Source of the DNA: Gammaproteobacteria bacterium | Lineage (GTDB): Bacteria; Pseudomonadota; Gammaproteobacteria; Xanthomonadales; SZUA-36 | Direction: 5' to 3' | DNA length: 64,000 nucleotides | NCBI GenBank assembly: GCA_024279945.1 | Contig: JAJRRA010000003.1 | Span: forward strand, 29,874 to 93,873 | In this document: one piece after another, positions 41,532-49,092 of the stretch | How the letters are laid out: each line of letters starts with the position of its first letter | Position numbering within the stretch: position 1 is the first letter of the stretch | Made by a program: the position numbers and the translations under genes | Notes under the pieces: generated by a model | The model's input: only the letters and a program-made list of their open reading frames with translations | Database searches by the model: none | What the model was told of the DNA's origin: nothing

Positions 41532-42376
41532 GATACGTCCTTGTCGATACCGACATAGAAGCACATGGGCGCGTTACCGCTCTCCGGTTTAAGTACCTGC
41601 ACCGGGTTATTGCGGATGAACTCACTGACCGGGCTGGATGAATCGTTGAGGTCACCAAAGATGCGGGCATGGGTTGGGCAGACTTCTACACAGGCCGGTT
41701 GCAATCCCTTGGTAATGCGGTGATAGCACCAGGTGCACTTGTCGGCGACGTTCAGTTCCTCATTGAAATACCGTGCACCATAAGGACAGGCCTGGAGGCA
41801 GTAACGGCAGCCGATGCAATAGTCGCGATCAACCAGTACGACGCCATCTTCCGTCTTGAAGGTTGCACCCACCGGGCAGACCTGGACGCAGGCAGGATGT
41901 TCACAGTGGTTGCACATTTTCGGCATGAAGAAAGCCTTGCTGACTTTCGCGTCTTTATAACGGTTGTCGAAGCGATATTCAGCCTCGGAGCCTGATGCGG
42001 CGATGTTTTGCGGATCAGCGTGACTGTCCACATGGACCTTTTCGTCCCCTTCCAGGTAGACGTACCGCTCGACCCATGTACGAAAATGGTGGGCATCCCC
42101 AATCACGTCATTCTCTGCCTTGCAAGCCTCAACGCAGCGCAGGCAGCCGATACACCTGGTGGCGTCGATTCCATAGGCCCAGCGATGTTTTGTCCAGTCA
42201 TAGTCGGGGGTGGGGAAAGAGTTTGCGCCCTTGCCGGCGCTGTCTTTCATGTTTTCTTCTGCCTCCCCCTGGCCGAGCAGATTGCCTCCGCCCGCAATGA
42301 CACCGAGACCGGCGAGCGCTTTGCCAGTGCTACACAAGAAATTACGTCGTCCGGCTTTTTTCTTGTCGTATTTCAC
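41528..42376 (-). CDS. Four-cluster ferredoxin subunit (NrfC/PsrB/HybA type) with Tat signal
   Basis: About 282 residues. GTG 42376 is chosen: GGAGAG lies six bases upstream and it places the Tat signal (GRRNFLCSTGKAL, then a hydrophobic stretch) at the N-terminus. Cys groups CIGCLRCVEACKAEN, CNHCEHPACVQVCP, CIGCRYCLQACPYG and CTWCYHRI...CVEVCP bind four [4Fe-4S] clusters. It would hand electrons between NrfD and an unknown periplasmic partner. It follows the cytochrome gene by about 40 bases. Confidence 0.88.
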   Translation of the reverse strand: MKYDKKKAGRRNFLCSTGKALAGLGVIAGGGNLLGQGEAEENMKDSAGKGANSFPTPDYDWTKHRWAYGIDATRCIGCLRCVEACKAENDVIGDAHHFRTWVERYVYLEGDEKVHVDSHADPQNIAASGSEAEYRFDNRYKDAKVSKAFFMPKMCNHCEHPACVQVCPVGATFKTEDGVVLVDRDYCIGCRYCLQACPYGARYFNEELNVADKCTWCYHRITKGLQPACVEVCPTHARIFGDLNDSSSPVSEFIRNNPVQVLKPESGNAPMCFYVGIDKDVS

Positions 42377-42416
42377 TGATTCTCTCCTTCCCGGTGTTGC
42401 TCCGTGCAACAGTATG

Positions 42417-43178
42417 TTACTGAGGCGGTATGGCCGGCAGGTTCTCATAATATTTGGCCAGTTCTGCAATCTCCTTATCACTCAGACTGCTGGCGTACCT
42501 TGCCATTTTCTTGTTATCGCGAGCGCCGGAGATATACATGTTTATACGCTCAATAAATACGGCGGATTCAAGGCCTGCGAGAGCAGGATTTTTCTTACGC
42601 CCTTCGCCTTGTTTACCGTGACATTTTGCGCATTTTGACGCCACAGCAGGTACATTTATAGCTCCCCCGGCTGTGACTGCTGCCGGAGTATCCGTATTCA
42701 GTGTCCCTTCAGTTGCCTGGCTGTCCCCCGGCGAATGTGGGTCATGGTAATTTTGACACGGCTCCGGTTCGTCACCGGGGAACGGGTGTTCAGCCGATAT
42801 GATTTGAGGTTGTCGTGCCGGCCGTGCCGGCATCGCCTCATGACAAAGTGTGCACAGCCTGATTGTGTCAGCAGGTATCAGCGCCTTGCCATCGTCAGGG
42901 TGTTCCCGATCCGTGCCATGACACACTTCGCATTGAACCGTGCTGTGAATACCGGTTGACCAGTCGGCTAAGCGTTCATCGTGACATGTTTCGCAGTAGG
43001 CTGAACCCTGGTATAGGGGAGTCCCAGCCGCAATTATGGGGACGGCATCAGCCCGGTAATGGCCGAATCTATAAAATGACGGATCGGTCAGATAGATTTT
43101 CGCGGAGATTGCCAGCAAGGCAAAAATACCCAGTAACAGGAGCAGATTGAATATATGTTTTGGCAGCTTGCTAGGCAT
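42417..43178 (-). CDS. Membrane-anchored cytochrome c with four intact and one degenerate heme motif
   Basis: About 253 residues: N-terminal membrane helix (about 8-26), then CETCH, CEVCH, CTLCH, the altered CQNYH and a C-terminal class I unit with CAKCH followed by GKQGEGRKKNPALAGLESA. The altered site has TAC (Tyr) where a Cys codon (TGC) would be expected; one base separates them. First gene of the operon with ferredoxin and NrfD, below an FNR-like box. ATG 43178 (MPSKL) is preferred; 43193 is alternative. Confidence 0.85.
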   Translation of the reverse strand: MPSKLPKHIFNLLLLLGIFALLAISAKIYLTDPSFYRFGHYRADAVPIIAAGTPLYQGSAYCETCHDERLADWSTGIHSTVQCEVCHGTDREHPDDGKALIPADTIRLCTLCHEAMPARPARQPQIISAEHPFPGDEPEPCQNYHDPHSPGDSQATEGTLNTDTPAAVTAGGAINVPAVASKCAKCHGKQGEGRKKNPALAGLESAVFIERINMYISGARDNKKMARYASSLSDKEIAELAKYYENLPAIPPQ

Positions 43179-43188
43179 TTGACTCAAA

Positions 43189-43230
43189 AGCATAGTTGAT
43201 GAACCGCAAGGTCCGTTTGATCTGAGTCAA
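43189..43230 (-). promoter_or_regulatory. FNR-type box and -10 before the cytochrome/NrfD operon
   Basis: TTGAT-CTGA-GTCAA (43217-43230) is a perfect TTGAT-N4-GTCAA site. TATGCT (43194-43189, minus strand) lies at the class II -10 position, predicting a start near 43182, only about four bases before ATG 43178, so the message may be almost leaderless. Confidence 0.6.
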
Positions 43231-43270
43231 GTAGTTTTAGTTGCCTGTTAGTGTCAGCGGCAGGGATTCA

Positions 43271-44608
43271 TTAAACTCCCTGCGGCAGATACCGTACCAG
43301 CAGAGCAAAAGCACCGATCGACGGGATTTGTGATGATTCGGGAAGTGGAATTTTGACAACGTGACCGGAACCGGGCGCAACATCGGTTCGTTGACCATCA
43401 CGGCCGATAAGATCCTGCAGCCTAAATGACAGATTACCGGATGGTGTGACCAGTTCCAGCAAATCACCGGTCTCGAAGTGATTTTTGACGTCAATGGTCA
43501 ACCAGCCATCATTCAGATCCAGCACGTCACCGACAAACTGCTGCCGGTCGGAGCGGGATATGCCCTTTTCGTAGTTCTGGTATTCGCCGGGTGGGTGGCG
43601 GCGGTAGAAACCTTCTGTATAGCCCCGGTTCGCCAATCCTTCGAGTTCGTCCATCATACCCATGTCGAAGGGACGGCCGGCGACAGCATCTTCAATCGCT
43701 CTTCGGTAAACTTGCGCGGTGCGTGCAGTGTAATAGAAGGACTTGGTGCGACCCTCAATCTTGAGCGAATCAATGCCCATAGCTGACAGTGTGTGGACGT
43801 GCTGGACAGCCCTGAGGTCTTTCGAATTCATGATGTAGGTGCCGTGCTCGTCTTCGAATGCAGGCATCAGTTCGCCGGGACGGTTTTCTTCCTCCAGCAG
43901 CACGATCGGCGGTTCTTGCGTCTCTGAAACGGGCGGTGGGTCATCCATCGTTTTTAGCGGGACGATATCGCCGGTGCTGGTTTCTCGGGCTTCAAGCGCA
44001 TCGTACTTCCAGCGGCAGGTGTTGGTGCAGGCGCCCTGATTGGAATCCCGGTGGGATATGTATCCGGACAACAGGCAGCGCCCGGAGTAGGCGATGCACA
44101 GTGCCCCGTGAACAAACACTTCCAGTTCGATATCGGGGCATTGTTGGCGAATTTCGGCAACTTCCTTAAGGGCCAATTCACGTGACAGGATGATGCGTTT
44201 TAAACCGAAGTTTTGCCAGAACTTCACGCCCGCGTAGTTGACTACGTTGGATTGAACCGACAGGTGGATCGCCACGTCTGGCCAACGTTCACGCACCATC
44301 ATGATCAGGCCGGGATCAGACATGATCAGGGCATCCGGCCCCATTTCGATGATTGGTTCGAGATCCCTGATGTATGTTTTTAGCTTGTTGTTGTGTGCCG
44401 CAATGTTGCTGGCCAGGAAAAACAGCTTACCCATGGCATGGGCCTCCTCAATACCCTGGGCCAGTATGTTTTCCTTGCTGAATTCATTATTGCGCACCCG
44501 CAGGCTGTAACGCGGCTGGCCGGCATACACGGCATCGGCACCGTAGGCAAAGGCGTAACGCATGTTCTTCAGGCTGCCGGCGGGCGAGAGGAGTTCGGGT
44601 TTTTTCAT
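43271..44608 (-). CDS. trhP: U32 family protein TrhP (YegQ), tRNA hydroxylation
   Basis: 445 residues. Begins KKPELLSPAGSLKNMRYAFAYGADAVYAG, the U32 family start, with the signature region ELEVFVHGALCIAYSGRCLL and GACTNTCRW, whose cysteines may bind an Fe-S cluster. The E. coli YegQ/TrhP protein helps hydroxylate uridine 34 of some tRNAs (mo5U precursor). Stands alone; upstream is a kinase-like gene 113 bases away. Confidence 0.9.
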   Translation of the reverse strand: MKKPELLSPAGSLKNMRYAFAYGADAVYAGQPRYSLRVRNNEFSKENILAQGIEEAHAMGKLFFLASNIAAHNNKLKTYIRDLEPIIEMGPDALIMSDPGLIMMVRERWPDVAIHLSVQSNVVNYAGVKFWQNFGLKRIILSRELALKEVAEIRQQCPDIELEVFVHGALCIAYSGRCLLSGYISHRDSNQGACTNTCRWKYDALEARETSTGDIVPLKTMDDPPPVSETQEPPIVLLEEENRPGELMPAFEDEHGTYIMNSKDLRAVQHVHTLSAMGIDSLKIEGRTKSFYYTARTAQVYRRAIEDAVAGRPFDMGMMDELEGLANRGYTEGFYRRHPPGEYQNYEKGISRSDRQQFVGDVLDLNDGWLTIDVKNHFETGDLLELVTPSGNLSFRLQDLIGRDGQRTDVAPGSGHVVKIPLPESSQIPSIGAFALLVRYLPQGV

Positions 44609-44671
44609 GTAAAAGTCTGATCAAAAATTGAGCGGCGTATTGTACTCCAAATTGGGTCACAGCCTGTAAGA

Positions 44672-44685
44672 GGCCCCTTGGGGCC
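44672..44685 (-). terminator. Stem-loop after the glycerate kinase-like gene
   Basis: The palindrome GGCCCCTTGGGGCC lies 37 bases beyond the stop of the minus-strand kinase gene; it may end its transcript. There is no clear U-tract. Confidence 0.35.
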
Positions 44686-44721
44686 GACAGCTACTGATAA
44701 AGACCGATCACAAACAGACGC

Positions 44722-45642
44722 TTACATCTGGATGTGATTATGCGGTGGAGAATAGCTCTGTACGCAGTCATGATTGTCGTTCAGCTTCAAAACAACATCG
44801 GCAGTCCCGGGCAGGGTAGCCAGGCACAGCCGCGTCAAGCGCTCAAAATGTTGGATAAAGCGTGCTATTTGTCCTTCATTCATGATTCCAGTTGCATGAG
44901 CGGTCGTGACTGTGGCGAGTTTTTGTTCCTGTTCGAGGCGCCAGCGATACACCGCCCCAAAACCTGGCGCCTGAAGGAAAACCAGTGCGTCCAGACTTGC
45001 AAACAGATCGGCATAAGCCCCTTTGAGTTGATCGTTAACATAGTGCCTCCATTCACCCGAGCTGTCTTCTTCGCGTTCCAGTATATTAATGGGTTCGATC
45101 AAATCGCCGTCAGCCTGGGGTGCGCAGCCAATACACCAGCCCTCGAGGATAATCAGGTCCACCGGTCCGCTGATATGGGGCCAGTCATCAGGCTCAGCTC
45201 GATCATCCCGCGATTTATCGAAGCAGGGCAGGGCTATATCTGCCTTTGAACCCGGATTTTTGAGTTTTTTGATGCAAGTGGAAAGCATTTGTATATCGTG
45301 TGTGCCCGGAACACCCCGGGTCTCCAGCAGAGGATGGACATGCCGACCGAGTTTTTTGCGTTCTGCCTTGCTCAGATAGAAGTCATCGATTGATAAAACC
45401 GCTACACGTAGCTCGGCGCTCAATTCAAGTACCAGGCGAATGAAGTCAGCAAGCGTTGTTTTGCCTGTGCCCTGCGCTCCGTTTATTCCAATGAACAGCG
45501 TTTCGCCGGGTAGATGCCGTGACTCCACCCACGTAGCCAGGGGCAGGTAGTGCAGATCGATAAGCTTACGAAACTTGCCGGGCAAGCTATGTTGCACAAT
45601 GAAATCATCGATTTGTCCACTGTTTAAGGACATTCTGATCAA
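44722..45642 (-). CDS. P-loop kinase, D-glycerate 3-kinase-like
   Basis: 306 residues with Walker A GAQGTGKTTLADF, a Walker B-like VLSIDDFYLSKAER and LIILEGWCIGC, all typical of the glycerate kinase/YggC family. It may phosphorylate glycerate or a related small molecule in the cytoplasm. Next to a 160-bp repeat element. The start could also be a few codons later. An alternative is uridine/pantothenate-like kinase fold of unknown substrate. Confidence 0.75.
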   Translation of the reverse strand: MIRMSLNSGQIDDFIVQHSLPGKFRKLIDLHYLPLATWVESRHLPGETLFIGINGAQGTGKTTLADFIRLVLELSAELRVAVLSIDDFYLSKAERKKLGRHVHPLLETRGVPGTHDIQMLSTCIKKLKNPGSKADIALPCFDKSRDDRAEPDDWPHISGPVDLIILEGWCIGCAPQADGDLIEPINILEREEDSSGEWRHYVNDQLKGAYADLFASLDALVFLQAPGFGAVYRWRLEQEQKLATVTTAHATGIMNEGQIARFIQHFERLTRLCLATLPGTADVVLKLNDNHDCVQSYSPPHNHIQM

Positions 45643-45667
45643 TTACACTCCCGTCATTCCGGACCTG

Positions 45668-45828
45668 GCAGTCTGTCGGACTTGACCGCTCGTAGCGAGG
45701 GAAAGTCGATTTGAGACAGATTTCTCGGTCTTTTGAGGCGAATAGCACCGCTATTTAACGAAAAAGAGCGAGAAATCTGGCCAAACTCGGATTTTCCGCA
45801 GTAGATCATGTTAAGACCGACAGACTGC
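45668..45828. mobile_element. 160-bp inverted-repeat element (MITE-like)
   Basis: GCAGTCTGTCGG (45668-45679) and CCGACAGACTGC (45817-45828) are perfect 12-bp terminal inverted repeats. Inside, AGATTTCTCG (about 45718-45727) pairs with CGAGAAATCT (45769-45778), and AATAGC with GCTATT at the centre, so the entire element could fold into one long imperfect hairpin. No coding region. The right end coincides with the stop codon of the next gene. Consistent with a miniature transposable element or a long repetitive extragenic sequence; no second copy in this window. Confidence 0.6.
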
Positions 45829-46871
45829 TAAAACCTGTGGTAGTCCAGCAGGCGCCTCATTTTCCAGTGGCGATGCAGGTTGGGTGGCTTGCGTTTCAAC
45901 CCCTGCAGGCCGCTCCTGGCCAGTTCGTCAATGGCATCCAGGGTACGCTCGCTGGATTTTCCATCCCGGTAAGGATGCGTTTCTTCGGCATAACACCGGA
46001 TTTGCTCCATCAGGCGGGGAGGGTGGCTCAGGGCCTGTTCCAGTGCCGGTTCGATCTCATCGACCTGCTGAACATCAATCAGGTAATCTGCCGGCCGGGC
46101 GGTTCGGAACGTGACCACCGGTTTATGCTGGACCAGGAATTCGGAAAGAATCGAAGAGGTGTCACACAACATGGCATCGGCCCGTGCCAGCAGCGGTATG
46201 ACGTCATCGGTTTCGGCGAATTCCAGGTTTTCCCCCTCGAGAGCGTGGTAGCTCCTGACAATTTCTGCAGGCATCTTGGGGTGCATGTTTACCAGCCATT
46301 TCCAGCGGCCTCTGGCTGCCAGTGTCTTCAGCGTCTCCAGGACGTGAGGTGCTGCGGTCAGGCGTGGTGAAAAAGTCGAGGCAAACAGGATGACCGGTCG
46401 GTCTTCCCTGTGTGCCGGGTGAGGCTCATTGAACAGCGGATCAAGTTTGGACCAGCCTGTTTGCGCCACGCGAAAGTGACCGAACTTTGCAGCCAGTTCC
46501 TCGAAGCGACCCGTGGTGTTCGGGCCATGTGTGCAATACAGGTCGAATAATCCGCGGATGATGAAGTGATATTGCACGCCGTCGCGGCGGCGGCGCTTGC
46601 CTGAGTTCAGGCCGTGAAATACTTCTATCTTCATGCCTGGCAGGAAAGCGGGTACTTCATTTCCAGGCACCAGCACCGCGTGAGGGTTCCACTCAATGGC
46701 TTCGGAGACATGCTTGAAGCGGTGTTCATCAGCGCGTAAAAATTCAGCGTTGACCTCAGGGCCAACGACTAACCAGGCCGTTTCCCCGCCCCGCCGGCGA
46801 ATGGCATCCTGCAAGGGCCGCAAAACCCCGTAACAGTAGTTGTACTCAATATAAAACAGGTATCGCTTCAT
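45828..46871 (-). CDS. CDP-glycerol glycerophosphotransferase-like protein
   Basis: 347 residues: N-terminal KRYLFYIEYNYCYGVLRPL, middle EVFHGLNSGKRRRR and C-terminal region with SSILSEFLVQHKPVVTFR, consistent with the PF04464 (TagB/TagF-like) GT-B fold. Family members move glycerol phosphate or use UDP-GlcNAc-like donors; in gram-negative bacteria they often modify capsule or LPS. It forms a group with GT4, an epimerase and GT10 genes on the same strand. Confidence 0.75.
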   Translation of the reverse strand: MKRYLFYIEYNYCYGVLRPLQDAIRRRGGETAWLVVGPEVNAEFLRADEHRFKHVSEAIEWNPHAVLVPGNEVPAFLPGMKIEVFHGLNSGKRRRRDGVQYHFIIRGLFDLYCTHGPNTTGRFEELAAKFGHFRVAQTGWSKLDPLFNEPHPAHREDRPVILFASTFSPRLTAAPHVLETLKTLAARGRWKWLVNMHPKMPAEIVRSYHALEGENLEFAETDDVIPLLARADAMLCDTSSILSEFLVQHKPVVTFRTARPADYLIDVQQVDEIEPALEQALSHPPRLMEQIRCYAEETHPYRDGKSSERTLDAIDELARSGLQGLKRKPPNLHRHWKMRRLLDYHRF

Positions 46872-46906
46872 GCTTGCCTTGAACTTATGCAGTATGCGAC
46901 TCAGCG

Positions 46907-47995
46907 CTATCCTGATTCGCTCAGGATTTCCCGGTACAGGCTCAGGGTTTCGCCAATGGTGTCTTCATTCCTGAAATGCGTGGCGATGCGCGCCCTGGCT
47001 GCTTTGCCGAAATCTTTTCGCAGCACCGGATCATCGTAGAGTTTCTCCATGGCCCGGGCAAGCGCAGGCACATCACCCACCGGCACCACCAGCCCGCATT
47101 CACCGTCTACAATCAACTCGGTATTTCCACCGACCGGTGTGACAATGGCCGGGACGCCGCAGGCCATGGCTTCGATCACGGCGCGGGACAGGCCCTCCCC
47201 GGCCAGAACTGGCAAGGCACACACATCGCTGGCTGCCATAATGGCCGGTGCGTCCGGGCGAAACCCCGCGAAGTGAACACGTTCAGGCTGTTTCAGCCGC
47301 TTGACTTCAGCGTGCAATGACGGGTTGCCCTCGTGCCCGAGAAACAGCAGGTGGATGTTTTTTAGGCTGTCTGTCCTGTCGAGTGCCTGCACCAGTTCCC
47401 ACAGGCCTTTGCGTGGCCGCAAGCGCGATGAGCAGGTCACCACCATGGCTTCGGACGGAATACCAAACTGAGACAGGTCGACCGGGTCGGCCGTGTACCA
47501 GGACAATTCATGGCCCTTGTTGATGGTCACGACTTTTTCCGGGCGCAGCCTGAACCAGAGGAAATGTAAATCCAGCAGGTATTCCCGAATTTTCTCCGCT
47601 ACACAAATAATGCGGCTGATGCGCGGGTTCAGAAACCTCAGCCAGGACAAGGGCGACAAGTAACTGACGTTACCGATCACGCCACGGTAGGCCACCAGCT
47701 TAACCGGCAGGCCGCGACTGGCCAGCACCATGTGCAGTACAGTGCGGTTGGTGTAGGCGTGAACGATGTCTATTTTCTCGGCAAGGATAGTTTTACGAAT
47801 CAGCTTCAGCGCTGCACGGTCAAGTTTTCGGTCCAGCGGAATATCCAGCACCGGAATGCCGGCATCCCGGATACGCTGCACGTGTGCAGAGCGCAAATCG
47901 GCGATCACAATGGCTGAGACTCCCTTTTTGCGCAGGCCAATGATCGTGGCCGATTCCGGCCGGTCGCTGTTCTTGGTGATATACAAAACCCGCAT
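46907..47995 (-). CDS. Glycosyltransferase, GT4 family
   Basis: 362 residues, Rossmann-like GT-B protein. Conserved regions: RLRPRKGLWELVQAL and LPVLAGEGLSRAVIEAMACGVPAIVTPVGG, the latter the GT4 donor-site EX7E region. Likely transfers a sugar onto a surface polysaccharide at the cytoplasmic membrane. Start ATG 47995, six bases before the epimerase gene stop (48002). Confidence 0.88.
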   Translation of the reverse strand: MRVLYITKNSDRPESATIIGLRKKGVSAIVIADLRSAHVQRIRDAGIPVLDIPLDRKLDRAALKLIRKTILAEKIDIVHAYTNRTVLHMVLASRGLPVKLVAYRGVIGNVSYLSPLSWLRFLNPRISRIICVAEKIREYLLDLHFLWFRLRPEKVVTINKGHELSWYTADPVDLSQFGIPSEAMVVTCSSRLRPRKGLWELVQALDRTDSLKNIHLLFLGHEGNPSLHAEVKRLKQPERVHFAGFRPDAPAIMAASDVCALPVLAGEGLSRAVIEAMACGVPAIVTPVGGNTELIVDGECGLVVPVGDVPALARAMEKLYDDPVLRKDFGKAARARIATHFRNEDTIGETLSLYREILSESG

Positions 47996-48001
47996 ACCGG
48001 A

Positions 48002-49000
48002 TCAGGCCCCGTTCAGCCTGGCTTCAATCCAGCGATAAGTCTCTTCCAATCCTTCCCGCAGGCTGGTGCGCGGTTCCCAGCCAAGAATTCGTTTAGCCTT
48101 GCTGTAATCTGCGCAGCGCCCGCGGTCACCTTCGGGTTTGCTCAGGTCGTAATCGATGCTTATGTCCTTGCCGGATATTTCCACCAGGGTCTCGGCAATT
48201 TCTCTGATCGAGATGCAGACATCCGGTCCGATCTGGATGACACCCTGACCAAATCCATTTTTCAGGGTTGAAACCAGTGCATCCACGATGTCGTTCACGT
48301 GTACAAAAGCACGGCCTTGTGCGCCGCTGCCCCACACTACGAAGGGCTGATCGGGAAACTCAATGGCCTTACGAATCAAAGCGGGGATCACCTGGCTGCT
48401 CTGGTAGCTGAAATCACAGGGAGCACCGTAGACATTGTGCAGGCTGAGGACGGAAACCGGGATATCGAACTCCTGTGCCAGCAGGAAGGTCTCGTATTCT
48501 CCCATCAGCTTGCTCCAGCCGTACGCTGACTCCGGCCAGGCCGGGTATATATCTTCTTCCACCAGCGGTGCAGCATCGATGCCGCTTTGTTTGTCCTGCG
48601 GGAAACTGCAGGCGGTCCCAACGTACACCAGTCCCTTGACCGGGTGCTTGCGGATGGAATCAATCACATTGGAATTGATCAGCAGGTTCTGCCGGAACAC
48701 CGACCCCTGGTTGCTGAATACGTAGGCAATGCCGGCAACGATATCCGCCAGGTGAAAGACGTAATCTACATCGTCCAGTAGTGTATCGATCTGGCCTGGC
48801 ACCGAAAGATCCAGGATGTGCAGATCCTGATCGAGGTCAATCACCGGTTTTCCAAAATTATCGAGCAGGTATTCTTTTTTTCCCCGCCAGAGATTATCGA
48901 CCACAACAACGTGGTGGCCAAGTCCGGTCAGTCGTCTGGTCAGTCTGGAGCCGATCATACCGGCTCCGCCGGTGATAAGAATTCTCTGTGCGTTTTTCAT
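48002..49000 (-). CDS. NAD-dependent epimerase/dehydratase (extended SDR)
   Basis: About 332 residues. Rossmann motif GGAGMIGSR near the start (RILITGGAGMIG) and catalytic YGWSKLMGEYE (Y-x3-K), then GPD-type substrate loop (RAFVHVNDIVDALV). Works on a nucleotide sugar. Start ATG 49000; the in-frame extension to 49024 overlaps the 14-bp inverted repeat. The identity of the sugar is unclear; with a GT10 downstream, GDP-fucose metabolism is possible. Confidence 0.87.
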   Translation of the reverse strand: MKNAQRILITGGAGMIGSRLTRRLTGLGHHVVVVDNLWRGKKEYLLDNFGKPVIDLDQDLHILDLSVPGQIDTLLDDVDYVFHLADIVAGIAYVFSNQGSVFRQNLLINSNVIDSIRKHPVKGLVYVGTACSFPQDKQSGIDAAPLVEEDIYPAWPESAYGWSKLMGEYETFLLAQEFDIPVSVLSLHNVYGAPCDFSYQSSQVIPALIRKAIEFPDQPFVVWGSGAQGRAFVHVNDIVDALVSTLKNGFGQGVIQIGPDVCISIREIAETLVEISGKDISIDYDLSKPEGDRGRCADYSKAKRILGWEPRTSLREGLEETYRWIEARLNGA

Positions 49001-49016
49001 GAGTCTCTTCGTTAGC

Positions 49017-49052
49017 CCGAACATTTCGCCAAGGATCCGGCGAAATGTTCGG
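49017..49052. repeat. Perfect 14-bp inverted repeat upstream of the epimerase gene
   Basis: CCGAACATTTCGCC (49017-49030) is mirrored by GGCGAAATGTTCGG (49039-49052) with an 8-base spacer. It lies between the GT10 stop and the epimerase start on the minus strand. Without a U-tract it resembles a repetitive extragenic hairpin or a factor-dependent terminator. Confidence 0.7.
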
Positions 49053-49092
49053 ATTAGGGCAGGCTGCCATTTTGCACTGAATCAGGATCTGG

